A stretch of 64,000 bases of DNA from Cannabis sativa (GCF_029168945.1 NC_083610.1:52097429-52161428), one strand, 5' to 3'. Positions 10,809-24,584 are shown, numbered from the stretch's first letter. Notes: generated from the letters alone by a model not told the origin. Translations and numbers: made by a program.

Positions 10809-13471
10809 GTATTGTTCGAGGTCTACCCAAGCTTGGTAAAGGAAGTGTTGGTAAGTGTGAACCATGTCAACTTGGGAAGCAATTAAAAATCACTCACAAA
10901 CCTGTGTTTGATATCAATACCTCAAAAGTATTGAAATTGCTTCACATGGATCTTATGGGTCCAATTCAAGTTGAAAGTTTAAACGGTAAACGATACATCT
11001 TTGTTTGTGTTGATGATTTCTCTCGTTTCACTTGGGTAGATTTTTTAAGAGAAAAGTCTAACACTTTTGATGCCTTTAAAACTCTTTGTTTGAGATTAAG
11101 AGTTGAAAAAGGTTGTAATATTGGGAAAATTGTTCGAATTCGGAGTGATCATGGTAAGGAGTTTGAAAATTCTGTGTATGATGATTTTTGTAAGTCTACA
11201 GGTATAACTCATGAATTTTCAGCTCCCAAAACTCCTCAACAAAATGGGGTTGTTGAGAGGAAGAATCGAACATTGCAGGAAATGGCAAGGGTGATGTTAA
11301 ATAGCAAGAAGTTGACAAAGCGTTTATGGGCTAAAGTTATTAACACAGCTTGCTATATAAAGAACAGAGTGTTTATTCGTCCAGGTACCTCAAAAACATC
11401 TTATGAAATGTGGAAAGGTAAATGCCCCAATGTAAGTCATTTTCATGTTTTTGGATGTGTGTGTTATGTGTATAGAGATCGTGAGCATATTGGTAAATTT
11501 GATGCTAAAAGTGATGTTGGTGTTTTTATTGGATATTCCTTAAACAGTAGAGCTTATTGTGTTTATAACATGAGAACTCAAACTGTTTTGGAATCAGCTA
11601 ATGTGGTTGTTGATGATTTAAAAGATTTTTCAGAGTTTTCCACAGAAGCAAAGATAGATAGTTTTATGGATACTCCTCCAAAAGCAGCAAAAGTAGATCC
11701 TGATGTACCTGAACCCAATTCTGATGTTGCAAATGATGAATCTATTGCTGCAACTGAGACTGGAGAACCAGAACCGCCTATCTTGACTCATCCAAACATC
11801 ATCACTGATTCTATCCAGAAGGAACCAAGCACCAGAGTTAAACTGAATCATCCAAAAGATCTCATTCTTGGAAATCCTGAAGAAAGCATGGTAACCCGAA
11901 GAAGGTATGTTAATTTGATTAGCTTTCTTTGTTTTGTTTCTCAATATGAACCGAAAAATGTGAAGGAAGCCATGACTTTTGAAGAATGGCTCGATGCAAT
12001 GCTAGAGGAACTCAACCAATTTGTTCACAACAAGGTTTGGATTTTGGTCCGAAGACCAAAAGGTATCAATATAATTGGAACAAAGTTGATCTTTAAAAAT
12101 AAAAATGATGAGTTCGGTACAATTGTGAGAAACAAGGCCCGATTGGTGGCACAAGGATACACACAGGTAGAAGGTATTGATTTTGATGAAACTTTTGCTC
12201 CTGTTGCAAGATTAGAATCAATTTGTTTACTTTTGTGTGTTGCTTGTATTTTGGATATTAAATTGTTTCAAATGGATGTAAAATCTGCCTTCCTAAATGG
12301 TATTTTGAGTGAGGAAGTTTATGTTGAGCAACCAAAAGGATTCGAAGATCCTCAATTTCCAAACCATGTGTACAAGCTTGAAAAAGCTTTGTATGGTCTG
12401 AAACAAGCTCCTCGAGGTTGGTATGAAAGGTTAACTCAATTTTTACTTTCTCATGATTATCAAAGAGGTAGTGTGGATAAAACTCTTTTCATTAAGCATA
12501 TAAAATCTGATTTTATCATTGCTCAAATTTATGTTGATGATATAGTTTTTGGTTCCACATCTAACCATGAAGTGCATGTTTTTGTTGATCAAATGAAAAG
12601 TGAATTTAAAATGAGCATGGTTGGTGAGCTTACTTTCTTTTTGGGTCTTCAAGTTAGACAAATGGAAGGAGGTACATTTGTATCTCAAAGTAAGTATGCT
12701 AAGAACCTTGTCAAGAAGTTTGGTCTTGAATCGGCTAAGGAGGTAAGTACTCCAATGAGCACCACATTGAAATTGACAAAAGATGAGAATGGAGTAAAGG
12801 TAGACACTACACTTTATAGTAGTATGATTGGAAGTCTATTGTATTTAACTGCTAGTCGTCAAGATATTTGTTACAGTGTGGGTGTTTGTGCTAGATATCA
12901 AAGTAATCCTATGGAATCTCATGTATCTGCTGTAAAAAGGATTATTCGATATGTTAATAGTACTCTTGATTATGGAATTTGGTATTCTAAAGATATTAAT
13001 TCTAACCTTGCTTGTTTTAGTGATGCAGATTGGGCAGGCAATGCTGATGATCGAAAGAGCACAAGTGGAGGTTGTTTCTTTGTTGGAAATAATCTAGTAT
13101 CTTGGCATAGCAAGAAACGAAATTCCATCTCATTGTCCACAGCCGAAGCTGAGTACATTGCTGCTGGCAGTTGTTGTACTCAATTGTTATGGTTAAAACA
13201 AATATTGATTGATTATGGATTTGAATTGGGTGTTTTAACTATCTCTTGTGATAACACTAGTGCGATAAATATTTCCGAAAATCCTGTTCAACATTCTAGA
13301 ACAAAGCACATTGATATAAGGCATCACTTTATCAGGGAACTTGCTGAAAATAAATCTTTGCAATTAGAATATGTTGATACTGAAAAACAATTAGCTGATA
13401 TTTTCACCAAGGCCCTAGACTCAAGTCGCTTTGACTCCCTCAGAAAGTCTTTGGGAGTTTGCATTGTCTAA
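10796..13471 (+). CDS. pol: Copia pol: integrase, reverse transcriptase, RNase H (open frame, N-terminus lost to a frameshift)
   Basis: This 891-codon frame starts just after the frameshift, so its ATG is probably not natural. The integrase zinc finger ends with CEPC. The core keeps all three acidic residues: D in HMDLMGPI, D in RSDHGKEF and E in NGVVERKNRT. RT begins near 12020 (NKVWILVRRP), has FQMDVKSAFLNG and KQAPRGWY, and the intact catalytic box YVDD at about 12532. RNase H has SDADWAGNADDRKSTSG and LSTAEAEYIA, then the terminal TKHIDIRHHFIRE typical of this lineage. No internal stop is present, in contrast to the gypsy pol. Products would act in the particle during reverse transcription and integration. 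It ends at 13471; a spacer follows. Confidence 0.93.
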   Translation: MSNVGIVRGLPKLGKGSVGKCEPCQLGKQLKITHKPVFDINTSKVLKLLHMDLMGPIQVESLNGKRYIFVCVDDFSRFTWVDFLREKSNTFDAFKTLCLRLRVEKGCNIGKIVRIRSDHGKEFENSVYDDFCKSTGITHEFSAPKTPQQNGVVERKNRTLQEMARVMLNSKKLTKRLWAKVINTACYIKNRVFIRPGTSKTSYEMWKGKCPNVSHFHVFGCVCYVYRDREHIGKFDAKSDVGVFIGYSLNSRAYCVYNMRTQTVLESANVVVDDLKDFSEFSTEAKIDSFMDTPPKAAKVDPDVPEPNSDVANDESIAATETGEPEPPILTHPNIITDSIQKEPSTRVKLNHPKDLILGNPEESMVTRRRYVNLISFLCFVSQYEPKNVKEAMTFEEWLDAMLEELNQFVHNKVWILVRRPKGINIIGTKLIFKNKNDEFGTIVRNKARLVAQGYTQVEGIDFDETFAPVARLESICLLLCVACILDIKLFQMDVKSAFLNGILSEEVYVEQPKGFEDPQFPNHVYKLEKALYGLKQAPRGWYERLTQFLLSHDYQRGSVDKTLFIKHIKSDFIIAQIYVDDIVFGSTSNHEVHVFVDQMKSEFKMSMVGELTFFLGLQVRQMEGGTFVSQSKYAKNLVKKFGLESAKEVSTPMSTTLKLTKDENGVKVDTTLYSSMIGSLLYLTASRQDICYSVGVCARYQSNPMESHVSAVKRIIRYVNSTLDYGIWYSKDINSNLACFSDADWAGNADDRKSTSGGCFFVGNNLVSWHSKKRNSISLSTAEAEYIAAGSCCTQLLWLKQILIDYGFELGVLTISCDNTSAINISENPVQHSRTKHIDIRHHFIRELAENKSLQLEYVDTEKQLADIFTKALDSSRFDSLRKSLGVCIV

Positions 13472-13738
13472 ATCTCTCTTGTTCATATTTTTGTACAATA
13501 TTGTTAAGTTTTTCTTTTCTAGCATTTAATCTTCTCTCATTTTAATTTGACAAATCATGTTTATGCTTTTGGATTATAATTAGTTAGGATCTCATTCTTA
13601 TCATACTTTGTGAGGTTGTGTTAAAAGGTTCATGTTACTTTTTATTTGTGTCTGGGATTAAATAATGTACTTATACAGAGTTGAGCTATTTTTGTTTCAG
13701 TCTTATCAGGCCCCTTGCTGGAATAGAGCTACCCATAC
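13472..13738 (+). other. Copia spacer between pol and the env-like ORF, first part
   Basis: Non-coding copia sequence after the pol stop. It ends with catac (13734-13738), the left copy of the gypsy TSD, and resumes at 42557. I see no gene in it. Confidence 0.75.
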
Positions 13739-16110
13739 TGTAAAGACCGCTTAGTTTAATTTGGAAATTAGCAGTTAATCATGTTTAATTATGGAAAATT
13801 ATTTATAGCTATTTAAATAATTATTATGCTGTTATTATTGAATTCTGAAATGCATTTTATGTCATTTAGTAGTTTTCATAAGTTTGCATTTCCGGTGCCC
13901 GGTAACATAGAACTCGGTGTTTGGCTCAGTAAAATCACAACTTAGTATGTTAGTAGTGTGGGACGGATTATTAGACATTGGGAATGTCGGAAATGGCCGG
14001 GAATTTAGAATTTCCCAAAATACCCCTTTAGTGTTATTTATGTTATTTTAGTGTGGAGGGGCAAAATGGTCTTTTTACCCCAATGATATTTTGTCCTTTA
14101 GTGGACTTTGTAGTTGGAATTATGGGAATTATATGTGTTTTATTATGCTATGTGTTAGCTGAATAAAGAGTGTTATTTTTGCATGTTTTCTCTTTTATTC
14201 AAAAAAATTACAAAGTTAGAAAAAACTAGAAAAAAATCAAAGCTCTCTTTTCCTCTCTCTCTCTCTCGGCTGGTAGGGTGTGCTAGGGCTGGATTTCCTT
14301 TGATTTTCAAGCTATTTTCCTTCAATCTAAGTGTTTTTCAAGCATTGGTAAGGTTTCTAAACCTTTCCCTTTTGTAATTTATGGAAAATGTTTAAAAAAG
14401 ATGATTGTTGCATGTTGATTTGTTGTGATGCTTGCTGCTGTGATTTGTTGTGGTTTTCAGAGGATTAATCTTGTTATTTTTAGTAGATTAGAGCTAGTTT
14501 AATGCATGATATTTGCTTTGATTCAAGCTTGGAAGTTTTTAGCTCAAAACTATGGTTTTCAAAGAGAAATGGTTAAAATCTGTTGCTGTGGTTTTGTTGA
14601 TGTTTGTAGTAGTTTTCAGAGATTATATTATGCATGATTAAGTAGATTTGGGCTGAATTGAATGCATGTTAGTGGTGTTTGATCAAGTTTGAGTTTAGAA
14701 TTCAAAGCTTGATGCTTTAATGGTGGTTTTGGTTTAGTTGCATGAAGCTTGGTTTTTATGCTCTAGAATTGTTCCTTAGGGTCTAAATAGCAGGTCTGGA
14801 AGTTGTGGTATAGTTTAGAATGAATTTGAGCTATGTGTTAATTTTTGAGTTCTGCCTGTGAGGAACCGGAATTTCGGTTGTGCATCCGGAATTCCGGATG
14901 GGTTTTGAAAATTTCCAAAACCGGAATTCCGGTTGGACAACCGGTCTACCGGTTGGGTGATTTTCAGAAACCCTAGATTTCCTCGTTTTTATGTTATCTG
15001 GGGTATTTCCATGCTTTTTATCGATAGGGAAACTTTTAGTTCCTAGTTTAAGTCCCAGGGAAGTGATTTAGCGTATCAGTTATAGTGTTGTGATTGTTAT
15101 GGTTTAGGAGCCTGTAATCCACCGCGCAGTTCGTTCCAGTCAGGTTGACCGACACACCTGAATTCGGAATTGAGGTAAGATTAGTATAACAGTATGCATA
15201 TATAGATTACATGTTTAGCGTGCATGTTAGGAAGCCTGTTAGATTACATTAGATATGTATGTTGGCTTCGAACCATCCGACTGTGTCACATCGATACAGG
15301 CTAGAGTATGACTAGCAACTGGAGTATGACCAGTTTGACCGAGTATAGGCTGACACTGTATCACATCGGCACAGGCTACAGTATGACTAGCAGCTGGAGT
15401 ATGACCAGTGTGCCGAGTATAGGCTGATACTTAGGTTGGTGGTTCCGTACTATTTGAGGTATCACATCGGCACAGGCTAGAGTATGACTAACAACTGGAG
15501 TATGACCAGTTCGACCGAGTATAGGCTGATACTGTAAGACATCGGTACAGGCTAGAGTATGACTAGCAGCTGGAGTATGACCAGTTCGACCGAGTATAGG
15601 CTGTTACTTGTCAATAGTAGCGTCCCTATGAACGTTCAGGACTCAGTATCGTGTTGGACACGACAGTTAGGGTTGTGGTAAGGGGTATGGGCGTCTGATC
15701 ATGACTCGGGATTTATGTATGATTATTATTATGCTTTTCTTACTGAGTCTATCGACTCACAGTTCTATGTTTATGTGTGGGTAAGGGCAAGGCTAAGGCT
15801 GATGGACCGTGAGCGAGCCGGTGAAGATTGTACATGTCGGGCCGGTTAGGCCTGGAGTGTACGATCCTCAGGACAGCAAGGCTATTTTTGTAATTAGTCG
15901 TTAGGCGACAAGTATTTTGTATAGTCAGTAAACTTTTGTAAAAGGTTTTGTAATCGGGATCCCGAGTATTTTGTATAAATATTTTACAAGTTTAATTAAA
16001 AAGCAAAAATTTTAATTACTCACGTTTTTCATAAACCTTGTTGATTAGCAACGAGCTGCACAGCATGTTTAAAAATCACGTAATACGCCTATGCTAGTTA
16101 GGGTGTTACA
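13739..16110 (+). repeat. Gypsy 5' LTR, 2372 bp
   Basis: It begins TGTAAAGACC and ends GTGTTACA. It contains a (CT)n microsatellite at 14252-14267, several short CCGGAATTCCGG-type palindromes (14868-14965) and a four-unit tandem array (15288-15611). No gene lies inside; the 64-codon frame at 14183 is also present in the other LTR and crosses the microsatellite. Confidence 0.92.
15288..15611 (+). repeat. Four-unit tandem array in the gypsy 5' LTR
   Basis: Units begin acatcg(g)(t/c)acaggct at 15288, 15363, 15464 and 15539 and contain gagtatgact and gagtatgacc. Spacings are 75, 101 and 75 bp. The same array is in the 3' LTR (about 32424-32745). The units are long, touching and imperfect, so this is not a CRISPR array. 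Confidence 0.85.
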
Positions 16111-16113
16111 ATT

Positions 16114-16126
16114 TGGTATCAGAGCC
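16114..16126 (+). other. Gypsy primer binding site, initiator Met-tRNA type
   Basis: TGGTATCAGAGCC starts 3 bases after the 5' LTR end and complements the 3' end of initiator Met-tRNA. The remaining leader (16127-16283, then 26492-26680) is split by element L2. Confidence 0.9.
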
Positions 16127-16283
16127 GCCAGGTTGTCTTCCGAAGATCGTCACGACATGTACAATCATCATCAGCAGTTAGCTCGTTCTACGGTTCAGTA
16201 AGCTTTTATTGCTTTAGTAGTTTATTATTTATTTTAAAATAAGAAAAGCCTTTTAGGAAGCATGTTAGTAGCCTGATAGTAGC

Positions 16284-18171
16284 TGTTGGAAATTTATTTT
16301 ACCAGGATCTTAGATCTACTCACAAGTATGTTTATTAACATCCTAAATATGAACTTTCTAAAACGATGAAATAAACACATATAAAGTTTAAGAAACCTTA
16401 CATTGGGTGCAGCGGAATAATATGACTCCTTCCGTTCGCATATCTAAAGCCCTTGATTCCTTTCTGTAGCAGAGCATTATCAATATCTGAACCTGGATCT
16501 CTTTCTCTGAATCTTTGATGCTGAAACTCCTTTGCTGATGATCTTTCTTCACGATCTTCCTCACTATGATTGAGGTATCACTTGATGTGTGTGGGCACTA
16601 CTCTAATCACTAAGAGAGGTTCGAAGTATTGAGGAAGAAAAGAGAGAGAGAGTGGCGGCTAGAGAAGAGAGTGGAGGCTCAGGTTTTTCTGATTCAGAAA
16701 GTGTGTTATTTTCCTGAAGCCTTCACTATCTATTTATAGCATTCCTCTAGGGTTTGATTTGAATTATATGGCATTAAAATAATGAAAAAATCATTTAAAA
16801 AAGCTACAAAGGTGGCCGACCATACACTTAATGGATTGGGCCTTGGGCTTTGCAATTTTGCAATTTTAACACCTTTTGTATCTGATTTTCTCAAAAATGC
16901 CAATTTCCTAATTCAATCATTTAAATGCCAATTCTAACTATTTAATAACTATAAATAATTATTAAATAATATTGTCATTTATCATATTTATTAATTGAAC
17001 CATACAAAGTATCATAATTAACAAATATGCCCCTATAAACTCTTTCTTTACAATTTCGCCCTTACTTAGTGAAAATTTCACAAATAGACATAGTCTAACT
17101 TGTGAATTATAATTGATTAATCAAAACCAATTACATGAGTCTTACAAGCAATATTATCTCAACTAGTGGGGGGACCATGGGTCTATATAACCGAGCTTCC
17201 AATAAGTAGATCAAGAATTTAGCACTAAAATTCACTAACTTATTAATTCTTCGTTGAATCCACGCATAGAACTTAGAATTGCACTCCCAGTATATAGAAT
17301 GCTCTATATGTTCCACCATATAGACACATCAATAGTTATCCATTGTTATAATCCTAATGTGATCAATGATCCTCTATATGAATGATCTACACTGTAAAGG
17401 GATTAAATTACCGTTACACCCTACAATGTATTTATTCCTTAAAACACTTGACCCCGTATAAATGATATTTCAACTTATGTGAAATGAGTACTCCACCATT
17501 TATATTCGTTTGGTCAAGCTCGAAGGAGATCATCCTTTGCTTACTATTCGCCAGATAGAAGCTATAGATTCCATGTTTATGATAGCGCTCCCACTCAATT
17601 GCACTACCGTGTTCCCAAAATGTACGTATCACCCTGACCTAAAAGTAGGCTTAACTAACAAATCAAAGAACACGAATAGCCTTTCAAGATTGAGCCTAAT
17701 CATATCGTGATTAAGATCATTTGATCTAGGATCAACTAGGCGATATTGACTTGAATAGATATTACGGTAAGTTTAATAAATCTAAGTCGAAGTTAAATAT
17801 CATTCCCTTCCGATGCATACTCCATGCATCCAACCTGAGCTTTAGTTTAACCAATGCTCTGGAAAGAACATAGCATTTCTCCAAATACAAGTAAACTCTT
17901 GTTGTAGATTATCATATCGCAAAACCCTATGTCCGATAAATCTAGGAAACTTTATTCACATAGTCATGTTTACTTTCCAATGTGTTGACGACACAATAAA
18001 CAGTAGGATCAAGTATGTGAAAAGGGTTTCGGATGAATTTATACATTATGTACATATAATCATGAAATAAATCATGTGAACCATGCAACATTAAATGTTA
18101 TTTCGATCTATATTAATAAGTAAATTCCGATTATATTGAAATGAGTTTTATTTAGGGCATAAAACCCAACA
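16284..18171 (-). repeat. Element L2, 3' LTR (left copy), 1888 bp
   Basis: It starts tgttgg and ends cccaaca. The minus-strand TATA box CTATAAATAG is at 16730-16739. Altered CAG/CTG sites relative to the partner LTR are at about 16436, 17705, 17917, 17932, 18030, 18103 and 18127. Confidence 0.92.
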
Positions 18172-19689
18172 AACTCCCACTTGCACTAATATAAAACAAA
18201 AGTGCGTTTCAAATAATCTCAACACCTTGATATACAAATCAAGTGTAGTAGTAGTAAACTCCTCGTAATAGGATCTGAAAGGTTGAATTAACCACAACCT
18301 TTTCTCCACCATTACTCTTCCTTTAATCACAAAATCATTGATAATGTGAAATTCCTCTCTATATGTTTACTCTCTTGGGATACTGGATTCTATACCTTTG
18401 GCAACTACTTTTGGTTAATCAGGAAATTAACACTAGTAGTTTAAGGCAATTTGGAATGGTGCCATAGATGTATAGAACTTTCCTTAGACTGAATAAGTAA
18501 CTTTCCTGCAGCTTTAACATTCAGTCCCTTTCTGGTAGACCTAGAGACTTCAGATAGGTTTTTACACTTCTCCAAAATCACTATTCCACCCCCAGAGTAA
18601 CCACCATCTTATCAGAAAGATTTACTAGCACATAGGCAAATTTCGAAATCTGATATGGTGTAGTCTAAGAGTTTTAAACACACCCTTATAGACTAACATA
18701 TAGTTCGTCTTCTTTATCTTAAGATTTACTTGATTGTCTTCCAATGTTCTTCTCCTGGATTAATCTGATACCTACTCATTACTCCCACTCAACCGGCGGT
18801 GTCCGGTCTAAGGCATACAAAAGCATATCTAAGACCTCTCACTGTTGTTGTAAGAAATTCTTTCATGGCTTTATCTTTTCTGGAATAGTTAAGACTTTTC
18901 CTTAGATAAATAAAATCTATACCTAAGAAGTTGAAGCTTCTATAGATTGCCATTAGAAAGAAATGCTTCGCATCTTACTAAAGTAAGTTGCTTGCATTAG
19001 AGTAAGTAATTACCAGGTATACCACAAGCCATAGGTTTAGATAAACTCAAACCTATAATTCTAGGAACAGGAAGTTTTGTTAAGTCCATAGAATAGACTT
19101 ATTAACGAAAATTTCCTTTTATGTCCTTGTAATAGAAAACTTTAGGTCATTCCATGTGAATGGATTAAACCATAGTTCTATTGGCTTTCTTCTTAGTTTC
19201 TTGACAATCCATTACTTGTTTAAACTCACAATGGATTTTAATCACTAGTGTCTCCCAAGTCATAAGAAGGTGAGTTCCTAGAAACTCTCCCACTACGACA
19301 AGGTACCGCGAATTATGTCGAAGAAAACTAAATGGTATTAACCTCTTTGGTTGTGACAAGACAACAGAGGCAGTGGGATCATCATATGTCATATAAGATG
19401 ATAGAACACTTTTGGAATCAAGAATTAAATATCTCCTTTATTTGCTACTTGTTTTCCAGACTTAGTCATTTTCTTAGAAAAGTAGTATTTGTTTGAACAA
19501 ACACTTTCTTATCTATTGACAATGGGATGGTCCACCCCTAATCACTTAGAATAGCTAAGAAACCATGGTTAACAGTTCTAGCTTTTCTTAAGATTTTGAT
19601 TAGGTCATCCATGAATCTAGTAATGATTTACATTAAGTATACAACCATTACATCATTAAATTGTATTACCATAGAAGGATTTAGGCAAC

Positions 19690-20080
19690 GACTAGTAACT
19701 AATCATCAATATGCAACTCGAAATTTCTGGGGAGGTAAGTTTGGATATAATTCAAAAATCAATTTAATGATCTTTGAACTGCATATCTACTAACTATTTC
19801 TCCACCCCTATCAGTTCGCAAGATCTTTAACCACTTCTTTTAATGGTGTTTAACCATTGCTAGAAATTAATGAAATTTTTCAAACATTTCAAATTTCTTT
19901 GCGTAAGGTATAATCTAGAGTTATCGTTTTAAGAATACAACGAAAAACTCATATCCACCCCTGAATGTACATCCATCTGCGAATGAGATGAACTACTTTC
20001 AGTGGATATAGGCATATTAACTCTTTGCAGAGATTGATCTTGTCAAATCCATTATGAACAAGATACAAATGCCATAGATT
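19690..20080 (-). pseudogene. Copia integrase ghost in element L2
   Basis: It is the counterpart of the better-preserved B segment at 52898-53210. Several indels and stops relative to B make it unreadable as a continuous protein. It is absent from L3. Confidence 0.55.
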
Positions 20081-23004
20081 AAAAAAAAATGTGGTAGTGT
20101 CTATTGATGATATAGGTTTAGTTACATCAAAGAGTTCTTAGAATAGTGCAAGTGGATCCTGGTCACAGAATACCTAACTCATATTTCATACAGTTTGAAT
20201 CCATTAATAAAAGATGGATATTAAACACTTGAGAAAGTGTAACTGTATTGTATCTGGAATTAGAAATATAAGAAAATTTCTATTTGGATTCTAAAATTAA
20301 AGTCAAAGACTTAAATTCAACCAAATATAATGAGTAATTCTTTCTTGGACCACCACTACTAATACAAACTCTAAGTCAGATTTGCCCATACAAGTAGGAG
20401 ATTTCTAAGATTGAGGATTTATATCAATTGGGAATAGAATTTCGGGATTATAATCATATGCGTCATATAAAATGACATGAAATGATTTATAGACCATTCA
20501 TCCAATGATATGTTTTTAAAGCTAATTCGAAATGAATAAGCTAAGAGGAATTAGGATAATTTCGTTTAAAATAAGAATCCAACGATGCTTCGATTAGCGA
20601 AAGTCAAAGTAATCTTATTTATATAATCTTCTTGTTTCATATCGTAAAAATACTAGTCTAAGGTGTCATCAATTGATGAACAGCTAGATGTCGCATGTAC
20701 AATATTTATCTTTCGAAATCTAACACTATTATGTATGTCTAATGGTGAAAATCCACTAGGGATTTATCTCATTAGATAAACAAGCCAAGTTAGACCAACA
20801 ATGAAGATTCGAAATTAAACTACAACTTAATAACAGAAAATAACATGGTTCAATATAAATTCATACACAATTCAGAAATTATAAACATATAGTAAGTAGG
20901 AATGACAAGTGAAAATACTAAAACTTACAATCCTAAATAATTTCCAAGGTTTTCAACAAACTGATATCAGTGTCCCGTTTAGGCGAGAGTCAAAGCTACC
21001 ATTCATTGAATAGAGTTGTCAGCTCGTCTAAAATGTTAAACATTCTAGCAACCTTTTATTCGATCAAGATTGGAATTCAAGCCGTTGTCCCGTTTAGGCG
21101 AGAGTCAAGGCAATTCTATCTTATGAGCTTCCACCATTGTTTCATAATTTGCAAGTCAAGTATGGTCGCCACCATTAGGGTGATCCATACCATACAAAAC
21201 ACTTACAAACTACTTATCATGCGAGGTTAAACGGTGCGAAATTGCTAATGAACGTTCCTCCATTAGGGAGGATTACTCACTAAAACAAACGCGGTGTAAA
21301 ACCCACAATGGAGATCGAATGTCTCTTGATAATAAAGCTCATTATTTAAAAAGAGTTGTATTTTCTTTTATTCTCTTTATTTATTCTATTTATTTTAAAT
21401 ATATATTTATTTATTTAAAATTTCCAATTTAGAATGAAAAATTCTAAATATAAATTTTAATTTAATATTTATAAATTTTACTTAGATGGATATGAAAATA
21501 ACATGAATTATTTCCATCTTAGTAATAATTTCCAATAAATATTTAGAAAAATATTTAAGTTGTTACAAAATTAATTTAAATTAATTTACAACTCAAATTT
21601 AATTTTCTATAAATATATATTGCATTTCGAAAAATTAAAGTATATAAGAATACAAATTTCGAAAAATGCATATTAAAATAAAAAATAAATCCTGGAAAAA
21701 TTATTCTAATTTAATGTTGGCCCAAAAAATTAATTAATAAAATTAATTTACAACAAAAAATATAATTTTCCTATTTAATTAAATATATAAGAAAAATTAC
21801 AAATATTTAAGTATGATGATGAAAATCAACTTAAATATTAATTTTCTATTTAATTAAATACACTAGAAAAATACTTCAAGCAAAAATATCACCTATCTAG
21901 ATTTTCCTTTGACTAATTAATTCTATTTCTAATAATATACTTTAATTCAATTTATTTTAAATTAATCAATAAATGAAAAAATCATTGATTTAAGTTGATC
22001 CAAGAATTAATTAAAATAATTAATTTACAACTTAATCTATTTTTCAAGATAAAATTCGAAATTCTAGCATTTAAGAAATACAATTTCGAAAATTGATTAA
22101 TAAAATAAAGAAAAAATATATTTTGAAAATTATTTAAATTTAGTTGAAAAAAAAAATAAATTTCAACTAAAAATAATTTTCTATTTAATTAAATGTCATG
22201 AAAAAGAAATATTTAAGTATGATGATAAAATCAACTTAGATATTTAATTTTCAAATTAATTAAATGTATTAAATTCAAGAAATAAATAATTAAGTGTAGA
22301 GAAGGCTTAATTATTAATCTCTAGTTTAATACTAGGAAAAAAATATATTTAAAATAAATTGTACCAAAATTAATTAATAAATAATTAATTTCACAATTTA
22401 TAATATTTTCCTATTTAATATTAGAAATAATAAGTAGTCTAGAAATAACTATCTGAAAATATCTTATTTGACTAAGTATCTTTTCCACAAAATTTGAAAA
22501 AATGTCTAATTTAAGTTGTAATAGAAAAATCTAGAACTTAAATATTTTCAAATTTAAATTTAATTAAATATCAAAAATTAAGTTGTAACCACTTAATTTG
22601 AAAAATATTCCATTTTAAGTTAATATTTGAAAAGATATTAACTTAAAAAAAATATCTAAAGAATCTTAATAACCAATGCTAAAATTCCTCAACTTAATTT
22701 TGAAATTTTGAATTCAAAAGATATTCGTATTTAAGTTGGTTAGTTGAAGATAACTAAATATCAACTTAAATCGGAATATTTAATGAAAAATTTAAATTAA
22801 GTTCCAGAAAGAATCTAGATGGTTATAATTCTATATTTAATTAAATACAAGAAAATACATATAGTTTAGCTTAGAATAAAAAATTCTTTAAACTATAATT
22901 TTCTTAAATTAATTTCAAAAATAAATGAAATTAATTATGTTGCTAATCAATTTTATTAGGTTAAACTAGTTTAATTAACCTAGTACTATTCAAATCGAGC
23001 AAAT

Positions 23005-23097
23005 GGGCCTTCACAATTGGGGTGGTTTGTGTGAGGGGAGTCTTGGGTTCAAGATGTCGTACCCACTTCTATGGCTCCCAACTCTCACACAAGGCCC
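23005..23097 (-). repeat. Foldback island in element L2
   Basis: Outer arms gggcctt / aaggccc and inner arms gtgtgag / ctcacac match perfectly here. It has the same position and order as in A, B and L3. Confidence 0.6.
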
Positions 23098-23586
23098 AAA
23101 AGAGAGGAATTTAACCTTAATAAGAACAACTGTTATTAATTGAATAAGCCCAATAACTAAATGGGCCTAAATAAATTCTATCAAGAACTATGATAATTTA
23201 TTTTAGCAACAACAACCTATATGCATCTATAATGAAATTAAACACATAGGCTCACACAGGCACACTTTGGATGGGTCCTATCATGTTCTTAGGTTATACA
23301 CGTATGAAAGAAGATTGTAAATATACCTGTTACAAATTATTATCTTGACCAAGGGAGCCATCAGATCATTAGATCTGGCAAAAAGTAACCATGGCTATTT
23401 GCAATCAAGTAATAATAGGTTTTAAAAACTTACACATAAGCTAAAACACATACTCCTGCAACAAGGTTAGTTGGATAGTTGGATGTAGGATTTATTTAAT
23501 TTTAAATTAAATATTTAATTTCAAAAATAATTAATTAAATAAAAAAAATAATTTTTCGAAAAATTTAAAAAAAATTTGAAAAATTC

Positions 23587-23590
<4 letters not shown>

Positions 23591-23618
<28 letters not shown>
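23591..23618. repeat. T28 homopolymer in the L2 leader
   Basis: A run of 28 T flanked by A-rich words is present in L2 but missing from the matching place in L3 (about 39230). Its length is likely to be unstable or uncertain. Confidence 0.9.
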
Positions 23619-23625
<7 letters not shown>

Positions 23626-24584
23626 TTTAAATTTAAAATTAAACCTACAACTTTGAAAAATTAGGTTTCAACCAACCTAAATATCATTTCAAAAAAAAAT
23701 TTGCTAACTACTTTTAAATTTTAAATGTTATTTTATAAATAAAAATTAAATAAAAAATTAGAAAAGATAAATAAATATCTTTTTCAAATTTTAAATGTAA
23801 TTTAAATAAATAAAATAACAAAATTTAAAAAAAAAAATTAGCAAAATATCTTATATCATTTAAAAATTACATGATTATAAATATCTTATTTTAAATTTAA
23901 ATATGGTCAAAATATCTAAAAAGATTTAATTAAAAAATCTTAAAAGATAAGATATTTTTAAAATATCTTAAAAGATATTATAAATATCTTAAAAGATATT
24001 ATAAATATCTTAAAATATCCGACCTTAAATTTAAAAAAATATAATCAAATTTAAAAATAAGATAGATTTTTAAGCAAAAAGATAAATACTAATTCTATTC
24101 AAATTCAAATTACACTAATATCTTGAATTAAATTAAAAAAAATTTAAATTAATTCAAAATGATAATTAGAATTGAATTAGGAATAGTAATAGTATATATA
24201 CAAAACCATACAAAAAATTGGAAGTTAATTCCATGAAAAATTATGAAAAATTGAAGAAAATTGAAAAAATTCGAAACTGTACGGACAGTTCTCATGATCG
24301 TATGAAACTATCAAGACAATCCCCCCGATTTGTCAAATCTTCAAAAAATCATAACTAATTCAAATAAAATCCAAATTGAGTTCTGTAAAAGGCTAACTTG
24401 CTTAATTTTTTCCATACTATCCAATAAAAATAATGCCAGAACCGAAATAACAATTATTTTTCACGAAAATTTCACAATCATCAATCAATCATCAAATAAC
24501 ACTCAATACAACATGATACCATCCAAAGAACATACAAACAATCGTTTTAAAGTCCAAATTTCTTGCAAGTAAATCAATTACCAT

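Noticed and set aside
15288..15611. CRISPR-like regular repeats
   Set aside because: Units are 75-101 bp, imperfect, without unique spacers, and sit in a plant LTR.
21330..22980. Possible matrix attachment region or replication origin in AT-rich spacers
   Set aside because: The composition fits, but the same spacer is in every family copy and nothing specific beyond AT richness can be shown.
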